Positions 29,820-42,011 are shown, numbered from the stretch's first letter. The stretch is DNA of 64,000 nt from Pseudomonas sp. G34 (GCF_031119625.1 NZ_JAVHZV010000009.1:372001-436000); one strand, 5' to 3'. Numbers and translations are program-made. Notes: generated by a model not told the origin, from the letters alone.

Positions 29820-31852
29820 CGCCGATGCTGGAAAATCGCCACGCGCTGTTCGAGCTGCTGGCGGCCTGGAGCGAACGCGGCTGGCTGCGTGAGCTGGACC
29901 GTACCCTGGCGCATTTCTTCGCCGAGCTCGACCCCCAGGCATCGCCCTTGCTGTTGCTGGCAGCGGCGCTGGCCAGCCATCAGCTGGGCCAGGGCCATGT
30001 GTGCCTCGACCTGCAGACCACCCTGGCCGATCCGGATTCGGCGTTGTCGCTGCCGCCGGAGGGCGAGGACGCCGAGGGCGTCAGCCTGCTGCCTTCCGAG
30101 GTGCTGGCCGGCCTGAGCGTCGATGCCTGGTTGGCGGCCTGTGCCGGCAGCGCCTTGCTGCACGACGCCGAGGATGAAGTTGCGCCGCTGGTGCTGCGCG
30201 GCAGCTGCCTGTATCTGCGTCGTTACTGGGATTACGAGCGCAGCGTCGCCGAGGATCTCGGCGAGCGCCTGCAGGGGGCGGATGCGCCGGCCGATCTCGC
30301 CCAGCGCCTGGCCGTGCTGTTTCCCGAGCCGCTGCAGCTGGCTGGCGTGCGCCTCACCGACTGGCAAAAGCTGGCCTGCGCCCTGGCGGCGCGGGGGCGC
30401 TTCACGCTGATCACCGGCGGCCCCGGCACCGGCAAGACCACCACCGTGGTGCGCCTGCTGGCGCTGCTGCAGGCCGCTGCCCTGGATCGCGGTGCGCCGC
30501 TGCGCCTGAGCCTGGCCGCGCCTACCGGCAAGGCCGCGGCGCGGTTGACCGAATCCATCGGCGCCCAGGTGGCGAGCCTGCCGGTCAGCGAGGCGGTGCG
30601 CGGGCAGATTCCCAATACCGTCACCACCCTGCACCGTCTGCTCGGCAGCCGACCGGACAGCCGGCACTTTCGTCACCATGCGGCCAACCCGCTGCCATTG
30701 GACGTGCTGGTGGTCGACGAAGCCTCGATGATCGACCTGGAAATGATGGCCAATCTGCTCGACGCCCTGCCGCTGCATGCGCGGCTGATCCTGCTCGGCG
30801 ACAAGGATCAGCTGGCCTCGGTAGAGGCGGGCGCGGTGCTCGGGGATCTGTGCCGCGATGCCGAAGCCGGTGGCTACAGCGAGGCCACCCGTGCCTGGCT
30901 GGCGCAGCAGACCGGCGAGCGCATCGAAGGGGCCGGGCTGCAGCCGGGCGCGCAGGCGTTGTCCCAGCATATCGTCATGCTCCGCCATTCCCGGCGCTTC
31001 GCCGGCGGCTCCGGCATCGGCCGCCTGGCCCTGGCGGTGAATCGTGGCGCGGCGCTGGAGGCCCGTGAGGTGCTGGCGGCTGGCGGCGCGGACTTGCACC
31101 AGTTGCGCCTGACCGGCGAGCAGGACCGTGCCTTCGAGCGCCTGCTGCTCGATGGCTTGCCCGGTGGCGAAGGGCGCCCGGTGGGCTATGCCGATTACCT
31201 GCGCGTTGTGCGTGAGCAGCGCCCGGATTTGCAGGATGGCGAGGCGCGCTGGAATGCCTGGGCGGCCGCGGTGCTGGCGGCATTCGACCGCTTCCAGTTG
31301 TTGTGCGCGGTACGCAAGGGCCCCTGGGGCGTCGAGGCGCTCAACGGGCGCATTGCCCATGCCCTGTTGCAACGCGGGCTGCTGGAACAGGAGCACGGCT
31401 GGTATGAAGGCCGCCCGGTGCTGGTCACCCGCAACGACTATGGCCTGGGCCTGATGAATGGCGATATCGGCATCGCCCTGCGCCTGCCCGAACCGGCCCT
31501 GGAGGCGGGCGGCCCGGTGCGCTTGGCGCTACGGGTGGTGTTCCCGCGCAATGACGGTTCGGGTGAGCTGCGCTCGATCCTGCCCAGCCGCCTGGGCGCG
31601 GTGGAAACCGTGTTCGCCATGACCGTGCACAAATCCCAGGGCTCGGAGTTCGCCCATTGCGCGCTGGTACTGCCGGATACCCTCAACCCGGTGCTGACCA
31701 AGGAGCTGGTGTACACCGGCATCACCCGCGCCCGGGATTGCTTCAGCCTGATCGAAAGCCGCGCCGGCATCTTCGAGGCGGCCATTGGCCGGCGAGTCGA
31801 GCGGCGCAGCGGGTTGTGGGAGCGGTTGGTTGGGGATGTGTACATTGATTGA
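29816..31852 (+). CDS. recD: RecBCD enzyme subunit RecD, 5'-3' helicase
   Basis: A 678-residue SF1B helicase. Walker A GGPGTGKTTTVV has Lys207, Walker B is VVDEASMIDLEMM, and the C-terminal motifs are TVHKSQGSEFAHCALVLP and YTGITRARDCFSL. An N-terminal region of about 170 residues carries the RecB-interacting domain. Length is typical. It ends the recCBD operon; a REP element lies between it and the convergent maf gene and may protect or terminate the transcript. Confidence 0.96.
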   Translation: MTPMLENRHALFELLAAWSERGWLRELDRTLAHFFAELDPQASPLLLLAAALASHQLGQGHVCLDLQTTLADPDSALSLPPEGEDAEGVSLLPSEVLAGLSVDAWLAACAGSALLHDAEDEVAPLVLRGSCLYLRRYWDYERSVAEDLGERLQGADAPADLAQRLAVLFPEPLQLAGVRLTDWQKLACALAARGRFTLITGGPGTGKTTTVVRLLALLQAAALDRGAPLRLSLAAPTGKAAARLTESIGAQVASLPVSEAVRGQIPNTVTTLHRLLGSRPDSRHFRHHAANPLPLDVLVVDEASMIDLEMMANLLDALPLHARLILLGDKDQLASVEAGAVLGDLCRDAEAGGYSEATRAWLAQQTGERIEGAGLQPGAQALSQHIVMLRHSRRFAGGSGIGRLALAVNRGAALEAREVLAAGGADLHQLRLTGEQDRAFERLLLDGLPGGEGRPVGYADYLRVVREQRPDLQDGEARWNAWAAAVLAAFDRFQLLCAVRKGPWGVEALNGRIAHALLQRGLLEQEHGWYEGRPVLVTRNDYGLGLMNGDIGIALRLPEPALEAGGPVRLALRVVFPRNDGSGELRSILPSRLGAVETVFAMTVHKSQGSEFAHCALVLPDTLNPVLTKELVYTGITRARDCFSLIESRAGIFEAAIGRRVERRSGLWERLVGDVYID

Positions 31853-31895
31853 TGGGTTGCACCTGCGCGGCCCGACCCATCCGGACTGCTCCTAC

Positions 31896-31944
31896 TGTGG
31901 GAGCGGGCCATGCCCGCGAATCGGGCGCATGGCGCCCTCCCACA
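31896..31944. repeat. REP element, copy 2, between convergent recD and maf
   Basis: Exact reverse complement of the 49-bp element at 13826-13874, again bounded by TGTGGGAG and CTCCCACA. It is followed by GGATAAAAGGTCGGTCAA, close to the flank of copy 1 (GGATAAGAGGTTGGTCAA). Flanking copies of a GATGGGTT / AACCCATC motif are also shared with the first locus. Confidence 0.88.
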
Positions 31945-32001
31945 GGATAAAAGGTCGGTCAAACTGGATGGGTGCCAACCCATCAACCAGCCCCTCTGAG
32001 C

Positions 32002-32580
32002 TCAGGGCACCTTCACCCCGACCCTGTCGAGCATCTCCACCAGGCGAATCAGCGGCAGGCCGATCAGGCTGTTGACGTCGCTGCCTTCGGTGCGGCGGAA
32101 CAGGCTGATGCCAAGACCCTCGGCCTTGAAGCTGCCAGCGCAATCGTAGGGCTCTTCGGCCTGCAGATAGCGGGTGATCTGCTCGGCATCCAGGGTGCGA
32201 AAATGCACGGTATAAGGAATGCAATCGACCTGGCAGGCGCCGCTTCTGCTGTCGAGCAGCGCCAGGCCGGTGAGAAAGGTCACGCTCTTGCCGCTGGCGG
32301 CGCTGAGCTGGGCATGGGCCCGTGGGAAGTCGTGGGGCTTGCCGAGCACCTGGCCGTCGAGCACTGCCACCTGGTCGGAACCGATGATCAGGTGTGCGGC
32401 GAATTGTCCCGCCAGCGCCGCGGCCTTTTCCCGGGCCAGGCGGCGCACCAGTTGTTCGGCCGGCTCGCCGGCCTGGCGAGATTCATCTATGCTCGGCGCG
32501 GCCCACTCGAAGGGCCTGCGCAGGCGGCTCAACAGCTCGCGGCGGTAGGGGGAACTGGAAGCGAGAACCAGGGGCAGCAT
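32002..32580 (-). CDS. maf: Maf-like nucleoside triphosphate pyrophosphatase (YceF type)
   Basis: A 192-residue cytoplasmic protein with the Maf signatures: N-terminal LPLVLASSSPYRRELLSRL, IIGSDQVAVLDGQVLGKP, and the C-terminal AEEPYDCAGSFKAEGLGISLF and SDVNSLIGLPL. The YceF subgroup hydrolyses modified or canonical pyrimidine nucleotides such as m7GTP. The ATG at 32580 is chosen because GAGG lies nine bases upstream; an ATG two codons earlier has it only three bases away. It is divergent from yceD, as in other pseudomonads. Confidence 0.92.
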   Translation of the reverse strand: MLPLVLASSSPYRRELLSRLRRPFEWAAPSIDESRQAGEPAEQLVRRLAREKAAALAGQFAAHLIIGSDQVAVLDGQVLGKPHDFPRAHAQLSAASGKSVTFLTGLALLDSRSGACQVDCIPYTVHFRTLDAEQITRYLQAEEPYDCAGSFKAEGLGISLFRRTEGSDVNSLIGLPLIRLVEMLDRVGVKVP

Positions 32581-32653
32581 GGGCATTGACCTCGTGCGGA
32601 ACGAGCCGCCGATTCTAGTCGTCGACAAAGGGCCTGGACAGGCGGAATTTCCT

Positions 32654-32682
32654 TTGACAGCGCCCGGTTGCATCCATAGAAT
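32654..32682 (+). promoter_or_regulatory. Sigma-70 promoter of the yceD-rpmF-plsX-fab operon
   Basis: A consensus -35 box TTGACA (32654-32659) and a near-consensus -10 box TAGAAT (32677-32682) are separated by exactly 17 bp. The expected start point, about 32688-32690, lies only a few bases before the yceD ATG at 32692. Confidence 0.8.
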
Positions 32683-32691
32683 GCGGCGCCT

Positions 32692-33219
32692 ATGTCAAAT
32701 GGCCCGATTCCACCTCACGTTGATCCACGCAAACTCGCTGACCGCGGCGCCACTCTTCAGGGTGAGTTGCCGTTAGCTGATTTGTCGAGGCTCTGCGATC
32801 CTCTTGCCGATAATGGCGGCAACGTGCGCGTGAAGCTCAGCTTCGAGCGTGACGAGCGCCATGCTGTGGTCATCCACAGCCAGCTTGAGGTCGAAGTCAA
32901 GATGGTTTGCCAGCGGTGTCTGGATCAGGTCACCTTACCGATCCTCAGCGAGTGTGATTACGCTGTGGTGAAGGAAGGCGCGAATACCCAGTCCGTGCCG
33001 CAAGGCTATGACGTACTGGAAGTGGGTGAAGATCCTCTGGATCTGTTGGCCTTGGTCGAGGATGAGCTGTTGCTCGCCTTGCCCATCGTGCCGATGCATG
33101 ACCCGAAAGATTGCCAGCAGCCGGCGGGCCTTGATGAGCCCGAATCGAGTGAGGACGGGGTGACGCGGTCCAACCCGTTCAGTGTATTGGCACAGTTAAA
33201 GCGTGACCCAAACGTTTAG
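32692..33219 (+). CDS. yceD: YceD/DUF177 family protein (large ribosomal RNA accumulation protein)
   Basis: A 175-residue protein with the DUF177 core including MVCQRCLDQVTLPI, a metal-binding-like CxxC, and the acidic EDPLDLLALVEDELLLALPIVPMH segment. It is invariably upstream of rpmF and is needed for normal 23S rRNA levels in E. coli and plants. The start gives MSNGPIPPHVDPRKLADRG, as I recall for Pseudomonas homologues. No Shine-Dalgarno sequence precedes it and the promoter is only nine bases away, so the mRNA may be leaderless. Confidence 0.92.
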   Translation: MSNGPIPPHVDPRKLADRGATLQGELPLADLSRLCDPLADNGGNVRVKLSFERDERHAVVIHSQLEVEVKMVCQRCLDQVTLPILSECDYAVVKEGANTQSVPQGYDVLEVGEDPLDLLALVEDELLLALPIVPMHDPKDCQQPAGLDEPESSEDGVTRSNPFSVLAQLKRDPNV

Positions 33220-33231
33220 GAGTTTACTAGT

Positions 33232-33414
33232 ATGGCTGTTCAGCAGAACAAAAAATCCCGTTCCGCCCGTGACATGCGTCGTTCGCATGACGCGCTCGAG
33301 GGTAACGCTCTGTCCGTTGAGAAGAGCACCGGTGAAGTTCACCTGCGCCACCACGTATCGCCGGAAGGCGTTTACCGTGGTCGCAAAGTGATCGACAAGG
33401 GCGCTGACGAGTAA
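33232..33414 (+). CDS. rpmF: 50S ribosomal protein L32
   Basis: A 60-residue basic protein, [20 protein letters not shown]..., of the usual proteobacterial length, ending [11 protein letters not shown]. It lacks the zinc-binding cysteines found in some L32 proteins. TAGGAG lies just upstream of the ATG. It sits 12 bp after yceD and 3 bp before plsX, the conserved coupling between ribosome and phospholipid synthesis genes. Confidence 0.97.
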   Translation: MAVQQNKKSRSARDMRRSHDALEGNALSVEKSTGEVHLRHHVSPEGVYRGRKVIDKGADE

Positions 33415-33417
33415 ATC

Positions 33418-34434
33418 TTGTCCGCTCCGATCATCGCGATTGATGCAATGGGTGGGGACTTCGGTCCCCACTGCATTGTTCCAGCCAGCGTCGCCTGTCT
33501 GGCCGAATTCCCCTCGCTGCACCTGGTCCTCGTCGGCCAAGCTCCCCTGATCGAACAATTGCTCGCTGCTAGCCCCGGTGTGGATCGCGCACGTCTGCGC
33601 GTCGAGCACGCCGGTGAAGTCGTCGAGATGGGCGAGCGCCCTGGCCAGGCCCTGCGCGGCAAGCCCGATTCCTCGATGCGCGTGGCGCTCGAGGCGGTGC
33701 GCGACGGGCGGGCCCATGCCTGCGTGAGCGCGGGCAATACCGGTGCGTTGATGGCGTTGTCGCGGCATGTGCTGAAAACCCTGCCGGGCATCGATCGGCC
33801 GGCGATGATCGCTGCCATTCCCAATCGCAAGGGCGTATGCCTGCTGCTGGATCTGGGCGCCAACGTCGATTGCACGGCCGAGCAGCTGTGCCAGTTCGCG
33901 ATCATGGGCGCGGTGGCGGCCGAGGTGCAGGGCACCAGGGCGCCGCGCGTCGGTTTGCTGAACGTGGGCAGCGAAGAGACCAAGGGCAACCAGCAGGTCA
34001 AGCAGGCCGCTGCGTTGCTCGAGGGGGTCGAAGGCCTCAACTATGTCGGCTTCGTCGAGGGCGATGGGCTGTATGGCGGCGAGGCTGACGTGCTGGTGTG
34101 CGACGGCTTCGTCGGCAACGCGTTGCTCAAGTCCAGCGAGGGGCTGGTGACCATGATCGTGTCACGGCTCGAGGCGCTGTTTCGCAGCAGCCTGCTGGGG
34201 CGTGTCGCCGGGCTTCTGGCCTTGCCGCTGCTGCGTCGTCTGCGCGGCGAGCTGGCGCCGGCGCGGCACAATGGCGCGAGTTTTCTCGGCTTGCAGGGCA
34301 TCGTGGTGAAGAGCCACGGCAGTGCCGGGCCGGATGGTATAAAGAGCGCCATTCGCCGAGCGATGACCGATGTGCAGGAAAATTTACCGACGCGACTGGG
34401 TGGTCGAATCGAGCACTTGATCCGTAATATGTGA
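33418..34434 (+). CDS. plsX: Phosphate acyltransferase PlsX
   Basis: Converts acyl-ACP to acyl phosphate for phospholipid synthesis. It has 338 residues, beginning [22 protein letters not shown], the family N-terminus. Further signatures are [39 protein letters not shown] and [14 protein letters not shown]. It starts at a TTG codon (33418) three bases after rpmF, the only start that gives the complete N-terminus. Confidence 0.95.
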   Translation: MSAPIIAIDAMGGDFGPHCIVPASVACLAEFPSLHLVLVGQAPLIEQLLAASPGVDRARLRVEHAGEVVEMGERPGQALRGKPDSSMRVALEAVRDGRAHACVSAGNTGALMALSRHVLKTLPGIDRPAMIAAIPNRKGVCLLLDLGANVDCTAEQLCQFAIMGAVAAEVQGTRAPRVGLLNVGSEETKGNQQVKQAAALLEGVEGLNYVGFVEGDGLYGGEADVLVCDGFVGNALLKSSEGLVTMIVSRLEALFRSSLLGRVAGLLALPLLRRLRGELAPARHNGASFLGLQGIVVKSHGSAGPDGIKSAIRRAMTDVQENLPTRLGGRIEHLIRNM

Positions 34435-34533
34435 CCGCTCGGGATGGTCCGCCATCCAAGGTGTCAGATTTCCAGCGCTCGCCACGGGTGGGCGTAACTT
34501 TTTCGACGAGAAGATCACTAAGGGAACCGTTCC

Positions 34534-35484
34534 ATGTCTGCATCCCTCGCATTCGTCTTTCCCGGTCAGGGCTCGCAAGCGCTGACCATGTTGGCCGGAC
34601 ACGGCGCCGAGCACGCGCTGGTCCTCGATACCTTCGGCGAAGCGTCGAGCGCCCTGGGTTATGACCTGTGGGCGCTGACCCAGCAGGGCCCGGAAGAGCA
34701 GCTCAACCAGACCGACAAGACCCAGCCCGCGATCCTCGCCGCTTCCGTCGCCCTGTGGCGTCTGTGGCTGGCCGAAGGTGGCGCGCGTCCGGCGTTCGTT
34801 GCCGGGCACAGCCTGGGTGAATACAGCGCGCTGGTCGCCGCCGGTGCGGTCGGCTTTGCCGAGGCGGTCAAGCTGGTCGAGCTGCGTGGCCAGCTGATGC
34901 AGCAGGCGGTACCGGCCGGGCAGGGCGGCATGGCGGCGATCATCGGCCTGGAAGATGCCGAGGTGCAGGCTGCCTGCGCCGAAGCGGCCCAGGGTGATGT
35001 GGTCAGTGCGGTGAACTACAACGCCCCGGGGCAGGTGGTCATCGCCGGCTCCGCGGCTGCCGTGGCGCGTGCCGTCGAGGCCTGCAAGGCCCGTGGCGCC
35101 AAGCGTGCACTGCCGCTGCCGGTCAGCGTGCCGTCGCACTGCGAGCTGATGCGCCCGGCGGCCGAGCGCTTTGCCGATGCCGTCAACGCCATCGCCTGGC
35201 AGGCACCGCAGATCCCCCTGGTGCAGAACGTCAGCGCGGCCGTGGTGGCCGACCTGGATACCCTCAAGCGCGACCTGCTGGCTCAGCTGTACAGCCCGGT
35301 GCGTTGGGTCGAGTCCATCGTTCGCCTCGGTGAGCAGGGCGTTACCGATCTGGTCGAGTGCGGCCCGGGCAAGGTGCTCTCCGGCTTGAACAAGCGTTGT
35401 GTCAAGGGCGTCAACACCCACAACCTCGACACCCCCGAAAGCTTTGCCGCTGCGCGCGCCGCACTGGCCGACGTACAGTCCTGA
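34534..35484 (+). CDS. fabD: Malonyl-CoA:ACP transacylase
   Basis: Loads malonyl groups on ACP for fatty acid synthesis. The 316 residues carry the N-terminal FVFPGQGSQ, catalytic Ser93 in VAGHSLGEYSAL, a conserved arginine in VELRGQLMQ, and His202 in VPSHCELM. TAAGGGA precedes the ATG. The 99-bp gap after plsX may hold a further promoter, but the gene is in the same direction and cluster. Confidence 0.97.
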   Translation: MSASLAFVFPGQGSQALTMLAGHGAEHALVLDTFGEASSALGYDLWALTQQGPEEQLNQTDKTQPAILAASVALWRLWLAEGGARPAFVAGHSLGEYSALVAAGAVGFAEAVKLVELRGQLMQQAVPAGQGGMAAIIGLEDAEVQAACAEAAQGDVVSAVNYNAPGQVVIAGSAAAVARAVEACKARGAKRALPLPVSVPSHCELMRPAAERFADAVNAIAWQAPQIPLVQNVSAAVVADLDTLKRDLLAQLYSPVRWVESIVRLGEQGVTDLVECGPGKVLSGLNKRCVKGVNTHNLDTPESFAAARAALADVQS

Positions 35485-35499
35485 ACAAGGGAGAATGCT

Positions 35500-36243
35500 A
35501 TGAGTCTGCAAGGTAAGGTTGCACTGGTCACTGGTGCCAGCCGTGGTATTGGCCAGGCCATCGCCCTGGAACTGGGCCGTCAGGGCGCCGTGGTGATCGG
35601 TACCGCCACCTCCGAGGCGGGTGCCGAGCGCATTGCCGCGACCCTCAAGGAAAACGGCATCGAAGGCACCGGCCTGATGCTCAACGTCAGCAACGACGAA
35701 TCCGTCGCCGCCACCCTGGAGAAGATCCAGAAGGATTTCGGCCAGGTGCTGGTGCTGGTCAACAATGCCGGCATCACCCGCGACAACCTGATGCTGCGCA
35801 TGAAGGACGACGAGTGGTACGACGTGATCGATACCAACCTCAACAGCCTCTATCGTCTGTCCAAGGCCGTGTTGCGTGGCATGACCAAGGCGCGTTTCGG
35901 GCGTATCATCAACATCGGTTCGGTGGTGGGTGCCATGGGCAACGCCGGGCAGGTGAACTATGCAGCCGCCAAGGCCGGTCTGGAAGGTTTTGGCCGTGCG
36001 CTGGCCCGTGAAGTGGGCTCGCGTTCGATCACGGTAAACGCCGTGGCACCGGGTTTTATCGATACCGACATGACCCGTGAATTGCCTGAAGCGCAGCGTG
36101 AAACGTTGCTGACACAGATTCCGCTGGGCCGTTTGGGGCAGGCGCAAGAAATCGCCAACGTGGTTTCTTTCCTTGCTTCCGATGGTGCAGCTTACGTTAC
36201 AGGGGCTACTATCCCTGTGAACGGCGGGATGTACATGAGCTGA
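35500..36243 (+). CDS. fabG: 3-oxoacyl-ACP reductase
   Basis: NADPH-dependent SDR enzyme reducing 3-oxoacyl-ACP. In 247 residues it shows the nucleotide motif VTGASRGIGQAIA, NNAG, and the catalytic Ser141, Tyr154 and Lys158 (NIGSVVGAMGNAGQVNYAAAKAG). The C-terminus VNGGMYMS is typical. It starts 15 bp after fabD. Confidence 0.97.
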   Translation: MSLQGKVALVTGASRGIGQAIALELGRQGAVVIGTATSEAGAERIAATLKENGIEGTGLMLNVSNDESVAATLEKIQKDFGQVLVLVNNAGITRDNLMLRMKDDEWYDVIDTNLNSLYRLSKAVLRGMTKARFGRIINIGSVVGAMGNAGQVNYAAAKAGLEGFGRALAREVGSRSITVNAVAPGFIDTDMTRELPEAQRETLLTQIPLGRLGQAQEIANVVSFLASDGAAYVTGATIPVNGGMYMS

Positions 36244-36353
36244 ATTGAAGGGGCGCTGTCGGCGAACGTCTGCGATCCGGTGCAAACATGGTGATGAAGC
36301 TGTAAGTTTGCATACCGAATCGTTGGCGTATTTCCGTGGGCGCCACTGGCTTT

Positions 36354-36385
36354 CAGCTTGAAAAGCTGAAAACCCTTTCTATACA
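36354..36385 (+). promoter_or_regulatory. acpP promoter with palindrome over the -35 box
   Basis: TTGAAA (36358-36363) and TATACA (36380-36385) are spaced by 16 bp, upstream of acpP in a 192-bp gap. The inverted repeat CAGCTT-GAA-AAGCTG (36354-36368) overlaps the -35 element, a suitable position for a repressor. The regulator is unknown. Confidence 0.6.
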
Positions 36386-36435
36386 CTTGCCGGCACAACC
36401 AGCTGGCTGGATTTGTCCAATAGGAGTGATAACAC

Positions 36436-36672
36436 GTGAGCACCATCGAAGAACGCGTCAAGAAAATCGTTGCCGAGCAACTGGGCGTGAAGGAAGAAGA
36501 AGTAACCAACAGCGCTTCCTTCGTTGAAGACCTGGGTGCCGACTCGCTTGACACCGTTGAGCTGGTGATGGCTCTCGAAGAAGAATTCGAGACCGAGATC
36601 CCGGACGAACAAGCCGAGAAGATCACCACTGTTCAGGAAGCCATCGACTACGTTACTGCTCACGCTCAGTAA
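36436..36672 (+). CDS. acpP: Acyl carrier protein
   Basis: A 78-residue acidic protein. Ser37 in [21 protein letters not shown] is the phosphopantetheine attachment site. The start is a GTG with TAGGAG eleven bases upstream. It has its own promoter upstream and a strong terminator downstream, so it can be made in large excess over the flanking fab enzymes. Confidence 0.98.
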   Translation: MSTIEERVKKIVAEQLGVKEEEVTNSASFVEDLGADSLDTVELVMALEEEFETEIPDEQAEKITTVQEAIDYVTAHAQ

Positions 36673-36696
36673 GCAGTTCGTCGCTTCCCGAATCGG

Positions 36697-36730
36697 AAAA
36701 GCCGCACGTCTGCAAAGGCGTGCGGCTTTT
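36697..36730 (+). terminator. Rho-independent terminator of acpP
   Basis: AAAAGCCGCACG pairs perfectly with CGTGCGGCTTTT across a 10-base loop, 25 bp after the acpP stop, and ends in a T tract. Confidence 0.92.
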
Positions 36731-36887
36731 CTTTGACGGTTCGCTGTAGAAGTTTTCAACAACGCCCCTGGGCGTCGTTCCGCTCGGGTACCGGCTACCC
36801 TGAGCCAATCGCCGGATGATCAATCGCCTGGGCAACGGTTTGCCAGGTGCATCGTGGCGTCGAAAAACCTGATATGAGGAGATTGCT

Positions 36888-38132
36888 GTGTCGCGTAGAC
36901 GCGTCGTGGTTACCGGGATGGGCATGTTGTCGCCGCTGGGTAACGATGTGCCGAGCAGCTGGCAGGGCATTCTGGCCGGCCGCAGTGGTATCGGCCTGAT
37001 CGAACACATGGATCTTTCCGCTTTTTCGACCCGCATTGGCGGTTCGGTGAAGAATTTCGATGTCGAGCCCTATCTGGCGCCCAAAGAGGCCCGCAAGCTC
37101 GATCTGTTCATCCAGTACGGCATGGCCGCCTGCTTCCAGGCTGCCCGCGATTCCGGGCTGGAAGTCACGGATGCCAACCGTGACCGTATCGGTGTGGTGA
37201 TGGGCTCCGGCATCGGCGGCCTGACCAACATCGAGAACAACTGCAAATCGCTGCATGAGCAGGGGCCACGGCGCATTTCGCCGTTCTTCGTGCCGGGTTC
37301 GATCATCAACATGATCTCCGGCTTCCTGTCCATCCACCTGGGTCTGCAGGGCCCCAACTACGCGATTTCCACGGCGTGCACCACCGGCACCCACTGCATC
37401 GGCATGGCGGCGCGCAACATCGCCTATGGCGAAGCGGACGTGATGATCGCCGGCGGCGCCGAGATGGCGGCCTGTGGCCTGGGCCTGGGCGGTTTCGGCG
37501 CAGCGCGGGCGATGTCCACCCGCAACGACGAGCCGACCAGGGCGAGCCGCCCGTGGGACAAGGAGCGTGACGGTTTCGTGCTGTCCGACGGCGCGGGCGC
37601 CCTGGTGCTCGAAGAGCTCGAACATGCCAAGGCCCGTGGCGCGACCATCTATGCCGAGCTGATCGGCTTCGGCATGAGCGGCGACGCCTTCCACATGACC
37701 TCGCCACCCGAAGATGGCGCCGGTGCCGCGCGTTGCATGGCCAACGCCCTGCGCGACGCCGGTATCGAGCCGTCCGCGGTGCAGTACATCAACGCCCACG
37801 GCACCTCGACCTCGGCCGGTGACAAGGCGGAAGTGGCAGCGATCAAGACCGTGTTCGGTGATCACGCATACAAGCTGGCGGTCAGTTCGACCAAGTCCAT
37901 GACCGGCCACCTGCTGGGCGCCGCCGGTGCGGTGGAGGCGATCTTCAGCGTGCTGGCACTGCGTGACCAGATCGCACCGCCGACCATCAACCTGGACCAG
38001 CCCGATGAAGGCTGCGACCTGGACTTCGTGCCCCACGAAGCACGCCAGATGCCGATGGACGTGGTGCTCTCCAACTCCTTCGGCTTCGGTGGCACCAACG
38101 GCTCCCTGGTATTTCGCCGGTACGCCGACTGA
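36888..38132 (+). CDS. fabF: 3-oxoacyl-ACP synthase II
   Basis: Condensing enzyme KAS II, 414 residues. The catalytic triad is intact: Cys164 ([12 protein letters not shown]), His304 ([11 protein letters not shown]) and His341 ([14 protein letters not shown]), with the glycine-rich C-terminus [17 protein letters not shown] start with TGAGGAG upstream. Its stop overlaps the pabC start (TGATG). Confidence 0.97.
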   Translation: MSRRRVVVTGMGMLSPLGNDVPSSWQGILAGRSGIGLIEHMDLSAFSTRIGGSVKNFDVEPYLAPKEARKLDLFIQYGMAACFQAARDSGLEVTDANRDRIGVVMGSGIGGLTNIENNCKSLHEQGPRRISPFFVPGSIINMISGFLSIHLGLQGPNYAISTACTTGTHCIGMAARNIAYGEADVMIAGGAEMAACGLGLGGFGAARAMSTRNDEPTRASRPWDKERDGFVLSDGAGALVLEELEHAKARGATIYAELIGFGMSGDAFHMTSPPEDGAGAARCMANALRDAGIEPSAVQYINAHGTSTSAGDKAEVAAIKTVFGDHAYKLAVSSTKSMTGHLLGAAGAVEAIFSVLALRDQIAPPTINLDQPDEGCDLDFVPHEARQMPMDVVLSNSFGFGGTNGSLVFRRYAD

Positions 38133-38944
38133 TGCTGCACTGGGTCGACGGTCAGCCAGCGGCGTCGCTGCCGCTGGTGGACCGCGGCCTGGCCTACGGT
38201 GACGGCCTGTTCGAGACCATGGCGGTGCGCGGTGGCAGTCCTGTGCTGTTGGAGCGCCACCTGACACGCGTCACTGCCGGGTGCGCGCGCCTGCGTATCG
38301 AGCTGGATGCAGGCCGCTTGCGTCGCGAACTCACGGCCTTTTGCGCCGAGCTGGGGCAGGGCGTCGCCAAGCTGATCGTTACCCGGGGTGATGGCCAGCG
38401 TGGCTATGCGCCGTCAACCGGGGCGCCGCGGCATATCCTGCAGTCCGCCGCGATGCCGGCTTACCCGCCGCAGCATGCCGAGAACGGCATTCGGCTGTTC
38501 CCTTGTGAAACACGCCTGGCCGAGCAGCCGCTACTCGCCGGTCTCAAGCACCTCAATCGCCTGGAGCAGGTACTGGCTCGCGCCGAATGGCAGGATGCCG
38601 CGCATGCCGAAGGATTGATGCGCGATGTGTCAGGGCGAGTGATAGAGGGCGTGTTCAGCAACCTGTTTCTGGTACGTGATGACGTGCTCTCGACACCCGA
38701 ACTGAGCCGCTGCGGCGTGGCCGGGGTGATGCGTGCCGAGCTGCTGGAGCAGGCGCAGGCACTGGGCATCGCCTGCCAGGTTCGCGACATCGAGCTGGAC
38801 GAACTGCTGGGCGCCGATGAAGTGTTTCTCTGCAACAGCCTGTATGGGGTGTGGCCGGTGCGTCAGCTACAGGCGCATCACTGGCCGCTGGGCCCGCTCA
38901 CCCGTAAACTGCAGGCCCTCGCCCGTCATCTACTGGACCGCTGA
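38132..38944 (+). CDS. pabC: Aminodeoxychorismate lyase (PLP, fold type IV)
   Basis: Releases pyruvate from 4-amino-4-deoxychorismate to give p-aminobenzoate for folate. A 270-residue class IV aminotransferase-fold protein: DRGLAYGDGLFETMAVRGG near the N-terminus, catalytic Lys in LAGLKHLNRLEQVLARAE, and GRVIEGVFSNLFLV. The ATG overlaps the fabF stop by one base, indicating coupled translation; mltG follows immediately. Confidence 0.93.
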   Translation: MLHWVDGQPAASLPLVDRGLAYGDGLFETMAVRGGSPVLLERHLTRVTAGCARLRIELDAGRLRRELTAFCAELGQGVAKLIVTRGDGQRGYAPSTGAPRHILQSAAMPAYPPQHAENGIRLFPCETRLAEQPLLAGLKHLNRLEQVLARAEWQDAAHAEGLMRDVSGRVIEGVFSNLFLVRDDVLSTPELSRCGVAGVMRAELLEQAQALGIACQVRDIELDELLGADEVFLCNSLYGVWPVRQLQAHHWPLGPLTRKLQALARHLLDR

Positions 38945-38950
38945 TTCGTG

Positions 38951-41620
<2,670 letters not shown>

Positions 41621-41654
41621 AATCGACCCCACGTCACGACTTCAGGAATCACGC

Positions 41655-42011
41655 ATGAACTTGCCACCTAATCTGGGACCCCGTAACGGCATCCTGTCCC
41701 TGACCATCAAGGACAAGTCCGTGCTGTATGCCGCCTACATGCCCTTCATCAAGCATGGCGGCCTGTTCATTCCCACCAACAAGAGCTACAAGCTCGGTGA
41801 TGAAGTGTTCATGCTGCTCAACCTGATGGACGAGCCGGAGAAGATTCCGGTGGCCGGCAAGGTGGTATGGATCACCCCAAAGGGCGCCCAGGGTAACCGC
41901 GCCGCTGGCGTAGGCGTGCAGTTCAACGAAGGTGATAACACCGCCCGCAACAAGATCGAGACCTACCTGGCTGGCGCCCTCAAGTCCGATCGCCCCACCC
42001 ATACGATGTAA
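41655..42011 (+). CDS. pilZ: PilZ, type IV pilus assembly protein
   Basis: A 118-residue PilZ-fold protein required for type IV pilus biogenesis, probably through the PilB ATPase. Sequence NGILSLTIKDKSVLYAAYMPFIKHGGLFIPTNKSYKLGDEVFMLLNLMDEPEKIPVAGKVVWITPKGAQGNRAAGVGVQF matches canonical PilZ. It lacks the N-terminal RxxxR motif needed for cyclic-di-GMP binding, as expected for this subgroup. AGGAA precedes the ATG at 41655. It lies between holB and tatD, as in P. aeruginosa. Confidence 0.95.
   Translation: MNLPPNLGPRNGILSLTIKDKSVLYAAYMPFIKHGGLFIPTNKSYKLGDEVFMLLNLMDEPEKIPVAGKVVWITPKGAQGNRAAGVGVQFNEGDNTARNKIETYLAGALKSDRPTHTM

Noticed and set aside
26178-29942. A 1254-codon open frame on the minus strand opposite recB
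   Set aside because: It mirrors recB, which has all helicase and nuclease motifs. The minus frame is rich in Gln, His, Ala and Arg, the usual composition of an antisense frame in high-G+C DNA, and has no recognisable domain.
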